Assembly: GCF_000471905.2 (NCBI RefSeq)
Contig: NW_006499617.1
Span: 3,970,483 to 4,034,482 of the forward strand
From: Amborella trichopoda
Taxonomy: Eukaryota; Streptophyta; Magnoliopsida; Amborellales; Amborellaceae
Direction of reading: 5' to 3'
Length of the DNA: 64,000 bases
A program made the translations under genes and the position numbers. This document shows, piece after piece, positions 22,871 to 34,986 of this stretch. Within the stretch, counting starts at the first letter, position 1. Each line of letters begins with the position of its first letter. Under the pieces are notes generated by a model. It saw nothing but the letters and a program-made list of their open reading frames with translations, was not told the DNA's origin and ran no database searches.

Positions 22871-23308
22871 ATGTAATTAGATTTCGCATATAGTTACAGA
22901 AAAACTCCTACAAAGTTTTCAAGAAATAATGTGCATGAATACAACATTTCAAGCAACATTTCTCAAATAAAAATATTTCCTCTTTAAAAATATTTCTTCT
23001 TTAATAAGTACTGAAAAATTCATCTATGTGAGAACAAGTCATCAAGAAAGAAAAAAGTTCACACAATGAATTTTACAAAACAATAAGTAAGACTGTGACG
23101 TTCAACAAAACTCTGACAGAAACCGCAATCTTTGAACTTATCAGTAATCTAATTTGAGATTATCAAACAAAGACATAGATAAAACTCTAAAAAAACATCA
23201 TATCTTAAGGAAAAATATGTACCAATGGTCTTAGATACATAAAACTCCAAAAAATAAGTAGTTTATTTATTTTTAATACACTACTTATTTTGATTGACCT
23301 CAAGTGAA

Positions 23309-23800
23309 GGTCAATGAATGGGAGTTTACCACATGTTATATGGAAAACTGGACAGTTATGAAAAGAGATACTCGTAGTAATTTTAATGCATATAAATCAA
23401 GAAAAAAATTCATACAAAATACTAAAAATAAATACACTATATATTTTTATTTAAATGTACCAATTCAAATTTTTTAGAGTTGTATGCATCTAAGACCATA
23501 GGTACATAGATACATTTTTTTCTTTAAAATCAAATTGTACCAATGGACTTAGATACAACTCTAAAAAAATAAGTACCTAAATAAGATTCCAACATGATCA
23601 AAATCAGCCTACTAGGAAACGATAAATCTATACTCATCAAGACGATAAACTTCAATAAACCTCAAGAAAGAAATCACAGTAAGCTGAAAGAAGCCACACA
23701 ATTATGCTGAAAGAAGCCACAAACGAATTACTGTAAAAATCACTTTAGAAAGTAGAACTATTTAGACTGTTACTGAAGCCAGTAATGGAGTTGTTGGAAA
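23309..23800. repeat. Direct duplication D1, right copy
   Basis: Matches 22160-22870 with deletions and point changes. Its right end runs into the LRR relic on the minus strand. The duplicated part may therefore be intron or 3' sequence of that gene. Confidence 0.85.
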
Positions 23801-23975
23801 GATCGAGATTGCGTTACCTTGCAAATCTCCCAACTCCTCTAGTATGCTTCTGTTGATCTGGTTAGAACCCAGGTAAAGCTTTTCTAGTTTTTTTCAACCT
23901 AGAGAGAGAAAGAGGCCCTGGTCTAGAGAGAGAGTTATATTCCAAATTCAACAACTGAAGAACCAAAGATTCTTA
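23750..23975 (-). pseudogene. Relic of a leucine-rich-repeat protein gene
   Basis: On the minus strand, in successive frames, three LRR segments are readable: LQLLNLEYNSLSRPGPLSLS, then RLKK and, after one extra A, LEKLYLGSNQINRSILEELG, then RNLDLSNNSITGFSNSLN. The spacing of about 24 residues and the LxxLxLxxNxIxG/SI pattern fit plant receptor-type extracellular LRRs. Frames shift at 23885 and 23818. A CAAG/GTAACG step could also be an exon end with a donor site rather than a frameshift. No kinase or signal peptide is found nearby. The identification is by motif; the parent family is not known. Confidence 0.55.
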
Positions 23976-24584
23976 TAGTGTAGAGAGGGAAAGGTTAGAG
24001 GGATTATAACAATTTACATGAAACAACGGAGATTTGAAAACAATATACATGATACGGCGGAGTTTTGAAAACGCGTGAAAACTGAGAAGCCGCCTTTTCA
24101 AATTCAACCGGTATGCTGGAATTTTAATACACGTGATCATGACAGATGACATCGTGATCATGACCCTTCCCCAAAAACGAAGAAAATCTCTCCCAATTTT
24201 AATATACCCGGCAGATTTAAATGATGATCAGCTTTCCTCATTACCTTTTCCCTAATATGCAAAATACAAATTCATCTTTTTTAAGAGAAATTATCATGTG
24301 AGACCCTCCCACTCCTTAGTGGCGTGAGACCCCATCATTAGCTGTTGGATAGAGAGAGAACGTGCAATAACGGAGAGTATCTCGTAAGAGAGAGAGAGGC
24401 TCAAAGAACATTCATTTAGAGAGAGAGTAGGAGCGGCGAGAGCCCCGAGAAAAAGCGTATAAATGAAGCGGGTCATCATCTTCCCTCTCAACGGCGCACA
24501 TGCCTGACATAGCATTAGTTACCTGCGGCGCAGGTTATTTTATGCTAACCCAAGTGGTTGTCCATCCTGCCGTTAAAAGATGTC
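23976..24584. other. Noncoding stretch with GAGA tracts and a MITE-end fragment
   Basis: GA-rich tracts (23898-23940, 24351-24440). At 24288-24330 'gagaaattatcatgtgagaccctcccac' resembles the outer end of MITE family M without the rest of the element. The small frame at 24294-24515 is on such low-complexity sequence. Confidence 0.4.
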
Positions 24585-24931
24585 TGGATAATCCAAGCCA
24601 TTCGCATACAAAATCTTTTTCTTTCAAATATTTATCTTTTCCCAAAAACGATTGGATAATCCAGTCCATTACTCTTCCCAAAATAGAAATGATGATGAGT
24701 GTAATCTCCAAAGTAAGTACACGTCAAGTCCATATTTCTCAAAAGAGAAATGATGATGTGTCATTTTTCCAACAGTACACGTCAACTTTAACTTTAAATG
24801 CTTATATGAAAGGACAAGGAAAAGCGTGGAACTGTATGAGTAAATTATATAACAATGTATTCAAACAAAAACTTATTATAAATTTCTTTTTCACTTCATA
24901 TTAGTTTAAGAAAAGAGAAATGATTCTTATA
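24585..24931. repeat. Direct repeat D2, copy 1 (347 bp)
   Basis: Begins TGGATAATCCAAGCCATT and ends GAAATGATTCTTATA. Copy 2 at 26236-26582 has the same length and very few differences. The open frame at 24500-24904 spans it, is not kept open in copy 2 and has no known motif. Confidence 0.93.
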
Positions 24932-26235
24932 AATGAAATTTCAATTATGAGTATGACTTATTTGAATTCGCAAGATAAAAATTAAAAAGTAAATAAAAAA
25001 TTTCAATTACTCAAAATTATAAAAAATAGGAATTGAGATGGTTTTATGTAAATAATCATCAAATAAGGTTACAATAAAAAGACCAAAAAAAAAAAAGGAT
25101 ATTCTTTTAGGTAGTATAGTGGGGATGGAGTTCGCTAACCACGGTAGGATTGGAGCTCAAAGATGTAATATTGTGGTGACTTAGCACCCCAATCACTTAG
25201 CCTTGAGCCATTCCTAAATATATAATCAAAGTGCTATTCGTCTTGAATATTTTTTCAAATTTCAACTATTTACATATTTTAATTACCAAGAAATTATACA
25301 TATTGTGTCTTCATTTCTTGCATATTCCTATATTAAAATCAAATGATGATGGATATATATCTGAGTTTTGCCTAATAAATATATTTCTCATTCCATATCT
25401 ATGAACTCTCCTACTCCAAAATCATGTCATCATTTATATGATCGCTTATCACATATCAATGTAATCTTGCATTGCATATTTTTGTGACGATTTACGTGGA
25501 TGCCCATTACAATACTACATACTCTCCATTACATATTTATACGATTATTTACACAATCGCTTATTTCAATTCTATGCAACGCACACAATTCGACTAATGA
25601 AATTTGAAACTTAAAAAATAATACTGATTGAGTAAATCTACGAAAAATTTAAAATTTTGAAAGTAGATGATTGAGATACTTTGTTAGAAGATACATGATT
25701 TTTATAAGGAAAATTGTTTCATGCAGGCTGGACCACATTTCTACGTATGCCATCCAGAAAATGTAAAGCATCCATCTTAAAGATGGATGCAAGCAGATGT
25801 TTCATCTAAAAACAATAGAAACCAATGGTCCAAATGTTTTCTTACTATAATTATTATTTCTACTTTTTAAAATTTATTTATTTTTTCATATTCACGATCT
25901 CCATATTAGAGATTACACGTCCTTAAAAATGAACTCTTAAAATCCATCTCAAAAAATAGATTTATTAAGAGGCCCGCATGTCTACATATGCAGGCTTGGC
26001 CGCAGAGAAACCGGGTCCATTTTTTTATACGTATATACCGAGGTTGACATACGTTTTTTTGAGAGCATGAAAACAACTTTCTTTGAGGGATTTTAGATGT
26101 GTACCTTTTTAGATTACTTCCAACAGTGTAAGGTTATATAAACTTTTTCTAGAGCCTTGTTCGACGGCTTTCACTGTAGTATAAAAGACTAATAAAGGGA
26201 AATATGTTTTCCCTTGTACATGCTAAACGGCATTG
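24932..26235. other. Noncoding stretch between D2 copies
   Basis: AT-rich. At about 25768-25791 a short hairpin GCATCCATCTT/AAGATGGATGC occurs. 'tgcaggctggaccaca' at 25726 and 'tgcaggcttggccgca' at 26000 are a direct pair about 275 bp apart that may mark the ends of a small element. Confidence 0.4.
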
Positions 26236-26582
26236 TGGATAATCCAGGCCATTGACATGCAAAATCTTTTTCTTTCAAATATTTATCTTTTCCCAAAAAC
26301 GATTGGATAATCTAGTCCATTACTCTTCCCAAAATAAAAATGATGATAAGTGCAATCTCCAAAGTAAGCACACGTCTAGTCCATATTTCTTCAAAGAGAA
26401 ATGATGATGTGTCATTTTTCCAATAGTACTTGTCAACTTTAACTTTAAATGCTCATATGGAAGGACAAGGACAAACGTGGAACTGCATGACTAAATTATA
26501 TAACAATGTATTCAAACAAAAACTTATTATAAATTTCTTTTTCACTTCACATTAGTTTAAGAAAAGAGAAATGATTCTTATA
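26236..26582. repeat. Direct repeat D2, copy 2
   Basis: Near-identical to 24585-24931. A shortened and more diverged third copy, starting CATACCAAATTTTTTTCC, lies at about 27124-27330. Confidence 0.93.
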
Positions 26583-26708
26583 TTTTACCAACAAGATATA
26601 TATATATATATATATGTTTCCTTTGTAGATGTTAAAGGGCATTGTACTTCTTTGGAGATCACAAAATTATTTGGGGAATAAACTATTTTAATTATAAGGT
26701 GCATTAAT

Positions 26709-26751
26709 ATATATATATATATATATATATANNNNNNNNNNNNNNNNNNNN
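26709..26751. repeat. (AT)n tract ending in a 20-base assembly gap
   Basis: An AT dinucleotide run from about 26709 to 26731 followed by 20 N (26732-26751). Another (AT)n run is at 26597-26615. The gap size is probably nominal. Confidence 0.95.
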
Positions 26752-26924
26752 AATACTTACAATCTCAAAATCTATTCAATCTTAATTGTACACAAAAATT
26801 AAAAGAATAATGATATATCTTATACCCTCCCGCAACATCCTTAGATTTCAATTCAAATCCCTCTCCTTTTTTATTTTAATTTTGGTTTTTTAATTAACAC
26901 TCTCTCTCTCCCTCTTCCTCTCTC

Positions 26925-27545
26925 CTTAGTCACTCCCATCTCAATATGGGTTGTCTAGAGTCATAGAGGCCTAGAGCCCATCCATCTCTCAACAAAACCC
27001 GAAAGAAAGAAATTAACTATGAATAAATCATGAATTGAAGGTTTGTTTGGAATTGTTCACGGTGTAAAGTGTAAACATATAAATTTAACGCCTCATTAAA
27101 AAACCATAGCCTTACTTAGTTCTAGTCACATTGGCATACCAAATTTTTTTCCTTTCAAATATATATCTTTTCTCAAAATCAACTGGATAATCCAGTCCAT
27201 ATTTCCTAAAATAGAAATGATGATGAGTGCAATCTCCCAAAATTAATACACGTCAAGTCCATATTTCCCAAAAGTGAAATGATGATGTGTCATTTTTTCT
27301 ACAGTGCACGCCAAGTCCATATTTCTGTGCACCTCGTGCTCTCTCTCCTTAGTCTCTCCCATCTCAATATGGGTTTTCTAGACCCCCATCCATCTCTAAA
27401 CAAAACCCGAAAGAAAGAAAGAAAGCATGAAAAAAATCATGAATTGAAGGATAGTTTGGAATTGATCACGGTGTAAAGTGTAAACATATAAATAAATTTG
27501 ACACCTCATTAAAAAACCATGGCCTTTCTTATTTGTAGTCACATT
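26925..27545. repeat. 414-bp tandem direct duplication D3
   Basis: CCTTAGTCACTCCCATCTC at 26934 recurs as CCTTAGTCTCTCCCATCTC at 27348. The following AAAACCCGAAAGAAAG and 'cacggtgtaaagtgtaaaca' words also recur in register. The interval between the two copies contains the third D2 copy, so D2 and D3 units were duplicated together at least once. Confidence 0.88.
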
Positions 27546-29460
27546 CATTGAAAATCTTAAATATTTGAATGAGCATGTTTTCTTTAAATGAATTGGACTC
27601 AAGTTTTGAAACAATTCCTACAATTTTTCAGTATCTTACACCAATTTCGCCTCATTAAAATTCTTTGAAATTATTTTGTGGGCTTCCTCTTGAACGTTTT
27701 GTACTTCTATCATCACAATTTTGATGAAACTCCACAACTTAGTTCTATAACCCTAGTTACCTAGAATAAAAATAATTGAAATGTATGTTTCAGATTTCAG
27801 AACTTAGTTCTATGTCCCTACTTACCTAGAATGAGTGCAATCTCCGAAAGTACACGAAATCTCCCAAACTACATGTCAACTTTAAATGCTCATGAGGATG
27901 AGAAAAATATATGTATGTGAAATATATTAGTGAAATAGCCCCTGCGGAGGCATACAATGGTCAAAAAAAAAAATATATTAGTGAAATATATTTCTGTCGC
28001 ATAACACATTACTTGCAAATGTGGAATGCATTTGAGCCTTTTGAGTGAGAGAGAGAGCCGGACTTCAAATTCTACAATTTGGCAACGATAAATAAAGTAA
28101 ACTTTCCCCTGTTAAGGTTTGTATAAGGCGTCAACCTAAAAATCTAGCATAAAAATCTATTTTTTTTCTCATATGATGAAATTGAATGCTAAAAGAAGGT
28201 GCAAATCTAGCGTATCTATGAGCAATCAAAATTCCTTAAAAATAACGGTCTAGAAAATGTGTTAGGAAATGCACAATTTTTACGAGTTAAAATTCATTAC
28301 TTTTACATAACCATATATATCAATGTCAAGATCATGAGTTGGAGAATATTCTAGTGAATGTCCCAAACTACACTCTCCTGGAGCATCAGTTTGAATGTCT
28401 TAAATCTTAAGGGAAATTACAAAAATGTATTCCAGGTGGCGTTGACAGGATAGGATGTAAGTACACAAATGTCAATCATTGTACTTAATGAACGTACATA
28501 CGTCGACAGGATAGGATTTTTTTTTTATATATATAACATTCAAAATTTATTGAACTGTACTCTTTAGAACTAAGCCTATCATCCATAGCCTTTGAAGCCC
28601 GATTGAAAAAGGGGTGTGGTTTCTATAAGGTTGCAACCTTATACAATCCAACTAAGGCGCACCTCCAAAATTTTCATACCATGTAATTTATGTCAAAAAA
28701 TTACTAGGATTATCTCAAAATCTATTATCAAATTTAATTATAAAAGTATAAACTCCAAAAATGGTTAAAATCAAATAAATGGTCTAGATAATGTATTGCA
28801 ATGTACACTATTTTTAGGACTCAAAATATTTTTTTGTTCTGTACTCATACATCTAAATGTGAGATGATCAATTAGAGGTTTTTGCAATATTATTTCGTTC
28901 TTATCTTATTACTATTCAAGACATGAATAGATGTGCATTAATATGCATATAATACTTATTGAGTGAAAAGTCTTTTCGGTCTTAAAATACCCCAAAAAGA
29001 GTAATCTAAACTTTCCCCCCCCCTACCCCCCCTCCTCTCTCTCTCTCTCTTTTGGTATCGTAAGCTAGGAGCAACATGTGGCGCTGACAGGATAGAGTGA
29101 GTGACAGTACATAAATGTCAATCATTGGAATTAGATGAACGGCGTATACGTTACTCTTAAAAAATAGATATAAAATTAGTTAAGAGTACACAGGAGACAT
29201 GGTAAAATGGAATTCAGTGGATCAGTGTGTACATGTTTACTGTGAAGGATAGGAGAGAGAAAAATTTAAAGAGATGTGCACTACGACGGGTATGAGGATC
29301 GAGATAGTAAAATAGAGAGAGGGGAGCAATGTAGGGAGAGAGAAATACTTCAATTGGAACCCTAGAAAAATTACTCCTAAGGCCTAGATCTAAGCATCTT
29401 ATTAAAATGGATGACCTATGTTAATTCCGCTAGAAAAAATATTTTCTAGGTCATATATTG
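27546..29460. other. Noncoding stretch
   Basis: AT-rich with no coding frame. It contains R1 copy 2 (28614-28820), CT-rich sequence at 29015-29050, and repeated mentions of 'gacaggatagga' (28446, 28504, 29087) that suggest further small duplications. Confidence 0.45.
28614..28820. repeat. Dispersed repeat R1, copy 2
   Basis: GGGTGTGGTTTCTATAAGG, 'gttgcaacctta', 'caatccaactaagg', 'gcacctcc' in the same order as copy 1. The word 'aatgtgttaggaaatgcac' at about 28257 suggests a further partial copy just to the left. Confidence 0.75.
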
Positions 29461-29639
29461 TTTTAAGGAATAGGTGTGGGAGGGTCTCATAGTATCATTA
29501 CTCATTGTTTTAGGGAAACTGTTGCATGAAATTATTTCTCTGAGAAAATGTGGTCTTTAGGGAAAATCTTGTTTTAGGGTTTCTAATTACGGTATCACAA
29601 GTGGTGACCACGTGTTTAATTTTCCCATAGGCATATCTT

Positions 29640-29762
29640 CTAAAAAAGTCAAGTACCACACCCATATGATAACTTTTCTTGAGATATATGCCAAATTTAA
29701 TTGTGATCCTTTGGGGTCCTACACACATGGGTGTGGGAGGGTCTCATAGTGTCATTTCTCCT
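29640..29762. mobile_element. MITE family M, partial copy
   Basis: Only the central part and right arm are present: 'ccacacccatatgataactttt', then 'ccaaatttaattgtgatcc', then TACACACATGGGTGTGGGAG and 'ggtctcatagtgtcatttctc'. Confidence 0.75.
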
Positions 29763-30194
29763 GAGATTAATATCAAAATGGACGACATGTGTTAATTGGG
29801 CTAAAAACAATTCTTTCTAGGGCATCTCTTGTTTTAGAGCATATATTGTTTTAGGGCAACCATTACATGACATCATTTCCCTGAGAAGACATGGTCTTTA
29901 AATCAGATCTTGTTTTAGGGTTTCTAGTGATGGTCAGCACAAGTGGTGACCACATGTGTTTAATTTTCCCAGTTAATCGTAATTGTGATAATTAATCACG
30001 AACATTGATCTAATGCAACAGTTGTATCACCGTATAATGCAAGCACATTTCTAAAATACCATGTTTGGTGTACTTAAGATATCCAAAATTCTGCATACAC
30101 ACTCTCTTAAACTCAATAATTTTTTACCATATCTAAGGTTCCAATAGAAAATATTTTTCTTTTGAGATTGATTATTGATATGATTATAGTAAGA

Positions 30195-30391
30195 GTAATG
30201 ATTCGATGAGACCCTCCCATACCCATGTGTGTAGGACCCAAAGGATCACCATTAAAATTGGCATAAATCTCTAGAAAAGTTATCATATGGGTGTGGAACT
30301 TGACTTTTCTAGAGATCTGTGACAAATTTAATGGCGATCCTTTGGGGTCCCACACACATAGGTGTGGAAGGGTCTCACAAGGTCATTTCCC
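30195..30391. mobile_element. MITE family M, copy in array unit 2
   Basis: About 197 bp that folds back nearly end to end. Left outer arm 'gaccctcccatacccatgtg'; right outer arm 'cacataggtgtggaagggtc'. Inner arms 'ggatcaccattaaaattgg' and 'ccaattt..atggcgatcc' style sequence (here 'caaatttaatggcgatcc'). No coding capacity. Confidence 0.88.
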
Positions 30392-30744
30392 ATATCATTT
30401 TAGGGCAACCGTTCCATGAAATCATTTCCCTAAGAAGACATGGTCTTTAAGGCATATCTTGTTTTAGGGTTTCTAGTTATGGTCAGCACAAGTGGTGACC
30501 ACATGCGTTTAATTTTCCCCAGTTAATCGTAATTGTGATAATTAATCATGGGCATTGATCTAATGCAACGGTTGTATCGTAGTATAATGTAAACACACTT
30601 CTAAAATACCATGTTTGGTGTACTTAAGCTACCCAAAATTCTGCATACACACTTTCTTAAACTCAATAATTTTTTACCATATCTAGGGTTCTAATAGAAA
30701 ATCTTTTTTTTTTTAGATTGATTATTGATATGATTATAGTAAGA

Positions 30745-30940
30745 GTAATGATCCTATGAGACCCTTCCACACCCATGTGTGTAGGACTCCAAAGGATCAC
30801 CATTAAATTTGGCACATATCTCTAGCAAAGTTATCACTTGGGTATGAGACTTTACTTTTCTAGGGATCTGTGCCAAATTTAATGGCGATCCTTTGTGGTC
30901 CTACATACATGGGTGTGGGAAGTCTCGCAAGGTCATTTCC
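30745..30940. mobile_element. MITE family M, copy in array unit 3
   Basis: Same foldback as in unit 2, at the same place relative to the array anchor: left arm GACCCTTCCACACCCATGTG, right arm CATACATGGGTGTGGGAAG. Confidence 0.88.
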
Positions 30941-31284
30941 CATATCGTTTTAGGGCAACTGTTACATGAAATCATTTCCCTAAGAAGACATGGTCTTTAG
31001 GGCATATCTTGTCTTAAGGTTTGTGGTTATGGTCAGCACAAGTGGTGACCACATGTGTTTAATTTTCCCCAGTTAATCGCAACTGTGATAATTAATCACG
31101 GGCATTGATCTAATGCAACTGTTGTATCATAGTATAATGCTAACACACTTGTAAAAAACCATGTTTGGTATACTTAAGAGACCCAAAATTCTGCGTACAT
31201 ACTCTCTTAATCTCAATCATTGTCTACCATATCTTGGGTTCCTATTGAAAATCTTTTTCTTTTGAGATTGATTATTGAGATGAT

Positions 31285-31490
31285 TATAATAATGATCCTA
31301 TGAGACTCTCCTATACTCATGTGAGTAAGACTCCAAATGATCACCATCAAACTTGATACAAATCTCTAGAAAAATTAAGTGCCATACACATATGATAACT
31401 TTACAGAGTTCTATGCCAAATTTGATGTTGATTCTTTGGTGTCCTACTCACATGGGAGTGGAAGGGTCTCATAATATCATTTCTCTTGAG
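31285..31490. mobile_element. MITE family M, copy in array unit 4
   Basis: Same foldback, more diverged: left arm GACTCTCCTATACTCATGTG, right arm CTCACATGGGAGTGGAAGG. Confidence 0.82.
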
Positions 31491-31990
31491 ATTAATATCA
31501 AAATAGACGGCATGTGTTAATTGGGCTAAAAACAATACTTTTTAGGGCATATCTTATTTTAGGGCATATACTGTTTTAGGGCAACCGTTGCATGAAATCA
31601 TTTCCTTGAGAAGATGTGGTCTTTAGGGCACATCTTGTTTTAGGGTTTCTAGTTATGGTCAGCACAAGTGGTGACCACATGTGTTTAATTTCCCAGTTAT
31701 TCGTAACTATAATATTTAATCATGGGCATGGATATAATGCATTGGTTGTATCATAGTATAATGCAACCACACTTTTAAAAACCATGTTTGGTGTATTTAA
31801 GAGATCCAAAATTATTTCTTAGAGAGCTTTTCCTTTAATCTCCAAAATTTTTCATGGAGCAATGATCCAATGCAACAGTTGTATTATAGTATAATGCAAC
31901 GGCACTTCTAGAAAGCCATGTTTGTGATATTTGTATTACTATTACCCCAAAGTTTGCACACACACTCTCTTCACCTCAATAATCAATCCT

Positions 31991-33041
31991 CGCCCTCCCC
32001 CCTCAAAAAAAAAAAAATTGTTCAATTTCAACCCTAGATATGGTCGAAATGAGTCCGCTCCAAAAACGAATATAGACCATTCATTTTATGAATTTAAAGA
32101 TCTAGCCTTTATAAACTCAAAATCAAAATTTTTGTTCATCTAATGATAATAAAGCCATCCAAAAAAATTGAAAATGAAAAAATCCTTCTAAGACCTAGAT
32201 TTAATCATCTCAACAAAATGAACGGCCTATGTTAATTGGGCTAAAAAAATACTTTCTAAAGGGTGTGGTTTCTATAAGGTTGCAACCTTAAACAATCCAA
32301 ATAAGGTGCACCTCCAAATTGCATATGCACTTACATCCTGTAAGCGCCACATGGATTACATTTTCCAATTCAAATTTAAAACCGTCGTTCTACCACAATG
32401 GCTTACGATGCTTATAGATGGCAAATAATATGTATAAAACCATGCCAATAGAGAGAGAGGGGGGGAGGGGGGGAATGCTTGGAGAGAGAACGTAATGAGT
32501 GTTTTTGGAAGGACGAAATAGATTTTTTTTAGACCAAATAGATTTCTCACTCATGAGTATTTCATGCATATTAATGCACCTCTTATTTTAAAATGTTATA
32601 TTCATGTCTTGCATAGTGGTAAGAAACGAAATAATTTTGTGATCCCGAAGGAGTTCAATGCTTTGTCGCATGTACAAGGGAAAACCCATTTATCATTTTT
32701 ATATTGGGAAATATAAAATTAAGTTTTTATTTAACTAGATATGAAGTGAAAAGGTGGCGTGTAGTTTTGGAAGGAGAGTACCAAATATATCATAAGTTTT
32801 TATATAAGATAGTGGTGCGGTTCCACGATTTTTCTTAAAGGTGGCATGTAGTTTTGGAAGGAAAGTACCGAATAGATTTTTTTATTCATAAGTATTTCAT
32901 GCATATTAATGGCCATCTATTATTAAAGTATTATATTTATGTCTGAAATAGTAAACTATTATATTAATGCTTTCCATACTATGTATATACTTCCACTTAT
33001 CCTACCGTCCAACATGTATGAAGGGCTAAGATTGGCCCAAA
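31991..33041. other. Noncoding stretch
   Basis: A (C)n/(A)n junction at 31988-32018, a shortened R1 copy (32263-32330, 'ggttgcaaccttaaacaatcc') and a GAGAGAGGGGGGGAGGGGGGG tract at about 32450-32474. The text 'gtggcgtgtagttttggaagg' at about 32753 recurs at 32840, a local duplication. No gene seen. Confidence 0.45.
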
Positions 33042-33310
33042 ATGTTATATAATCTCATCTCTTACACGTTCCATTTCGAAATCTCTAACACCCCTTCAAA
33101 TCCTTTTCACAAGGAGGACCCCACCCCATCCGAATATCCATTCTTTATCATTCCCTCACATCTCTCTCATATTCTCAGAATCTCATTTCACCTCTTTCTC
33201 ATATTCTTATTTCCACCTCTCTCTCTCAACTGTGAACCGATAGAGACAAACCAGAAGTCTAGGTCTAGCACACCAGCATAACCCTCACGACCTCATTCAC
33301 CACCACAACC
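33042..33310 (+). other. Possible transcript leader upstream of the 33-38 kb locus
   Basis: Richer in C and CT than its surroundings, without a long conserved frame. 'ctctctctcaactgtgaacc' and a run of short CA-rich words end at CCACCACAACCGCAAAG, followed by TATTTTCC and a T-rich run that would suit an exon end and intron start (CGCAAA/GTATTT). This is composition-based inference only. The open frame 33042-33281 covers part of it without any known motif. Confidence 0.2.
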
Positions 33311-33827
33311 GCAAAGTATTTTCCTTGGCTCTTTTTTTTGTTATTTTTCTCCCATTCATAATCACTTCTTCCTCTTCCAGTCCTCTAATGGAGACCTAAG
33401 CTTTTGATTTTCATATGTGAGTATAAGCCGTTAGCTTTGGGGTTTATAGTTGTACTTTGTACTTTATAGTTATACTTTATAGTGTTCCTTTCTTGGTGAG
33501 CTCAAAGCCTCCAACAGTTTAATCTTTTGCAAAATATGGTTTTATAAACTTGTTGCAATTTCTTGCGGGAGTAGTAGACTCAATAGACATTATTCCACGA
33601 GCTTGTTCTTGTGATCTCAAAACAAGCCCTATTCCTATATCATGTTGCTCAATCTTTTTCTTTGCATAAATGTTTTGTAAACTCCTTTTTGTAATGTAAA
33701 GTTGTAAACTCAGTAGTTTAAATTTAGCAATACATAATTTTGCAATTTTATTACTATTTTTCAATTCCTTGCAAAGCTTTTTCCCCATTTTTAGTAGTTT
33801 CCTCAATCCAGATATATTTTTTCTACT

Positions 33828-34522
33828 ATTTCTCTCTATAGGTTTGTGTATTTCATGAAAAATGTCTTCTAAAATCATGTGTTGTTTCAGGGATTAGTGA
33901 GACAATAAGTATTTGTTACAGGGATTTGTATGTTTTGTATTCTTCCTTTTTCTATCTTTCAATCTCTCTCTCTCTATCTATAGCTATTTCATGAAAAATG
34001 TCTTCTAAATTTTCTTGCTCCATTATTACATTTATGTGCATTGAGATTGTCTTCTTCCTTCCACTAGTCACTTCGCTTGCTTCACTAGTCACTTCGCTTG
34101 CTGTTCGATAATTGATACATGAAGTGTGTTATGACTTATGTGTAACCATTCAAATGCTACTTATAGGAATGAGTTTTTATTTGCTACGCATGCTGGAAAG
34201 TCAGAAGTCTACTGTTACTTCTCTAACTGGTTATTACTTATCTAATAATGCGATATCCCCGGTTAGTGTGGGATAAGTATCTCTCTCTAAAAGCTTATAC
34301 CTACGTGCAAATGTGTCTCCAGTAATATGTCCCCTCATTGTGTGTTGTCAAGCAGTAAGAATAACCAACATTTTTGTACTCTTTCTCTTTCTAGGTTCTT
34401 GCATTTCATGAAAGATGTCTTCTAAAACCGTGTGTTCTTTCAGGGATTAGTGAGATAATAGGGATTTGTTACTAGGGTTTGTGTGTTTTGTTCTCTATCA
34501 TTTTCAATCTTTCTATATCTCT
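33828..34522. repeat. Direct duplication D4 (about 140 bp, two copies)
   Basis: 'atttcatgaaaaatgtcttctaaaat' followed by 'tttcagggattagtgagac' at 33845-33910 recurs at 34395-34455 in the same order. A third short occurrence of 'atttcatgaaaaatgtcttc' is at 33987. Each copy is followed by a CT-rich tract. Confidence 0.88.
34015..34372. repeat. Direct duplication D5, copy 1
   Basis: Begins TTGCTCCATTATTACATTT, contains AGTCACTTCGCTTGCT twice in tandem, and ends near 'gtgttgtcaagcagtaag'. The second copy is at 34987-35343, offset 972 bp. Confidence 0.93.
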
Positions 34523-34986
34523 CTCGAGGGAACATAGTATGCTCGTCCTTTGATTCAATAAACTGTCTAATAGTAATTACCCCAAACTTGTTTTAAGCTT
34601 TAGATGAGCCACTGCAAAAGCAGCCAAACTTGATATTTATTTGTTATTAGGTTCAAAAGCCACCAAATACATGAATTTGTGTACCCAGGATTTAATACAT
34701 AATTATATTTTAGGTACGGCAGCTTAACCTTTCATTACAATGATATTATTGAAACTTTGGTGCTGATTGTTTGCTATGAAAGTGTGAGTTCCAAGTTCTT
34801 ATCACAATCTGAAATTATGTATTACTTGTGCACTTGTTTTCACAGTGGCCTAAGCCCTAAAAGTACTCTAAATCATACCTATCATCCCAACAGGTCATTG
34901 ACCCATCTAGAAGAAGAGACACGGTCATTAATATTACCCTCTACATACTAGCATGTTACATATTACATGTTGTGGCATAATTGTTT

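Larger units (their letters stand above)
29507..31990. repeat. Tandem array of about 550-bp units (4-5 copies)
   Basis: The anchor TTTTAGGGCAAC (or GGAAAC) lies at about 29507, 29848, 30396, 30946 and 31572, so the two best units are 548 and 550 bp. Each full unit has the order: anchor; 'gtggtctttagggcatatcttg'-type text; 'cagcacaagtggtgaccacatg'; an 'agttaatcgtaattgtgataa' stretch; 'gcatacacactctctt'; then a foldback MITE. The last partial unit fades out by about 31990. The length and MITE content suggest unequal crossing-over of an initially single MITE-containing segment. Confidence 0.92.

Noticed and set aside
29507-31990. CRISPR-like appearance of regularly spaced repeats
   Set aside because: Units are about 550 bp, diverged, contain a MITE, and the setting is a plant genome; there are no cas genes.
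33519-33878. 119-residue Lys-rich minus-strand frame
   Set aside because: Lysine/isoleucine-rich composition follows from T-rich DNA on the plus strand. No motif and no conservation in the partial duplicate at 34379.
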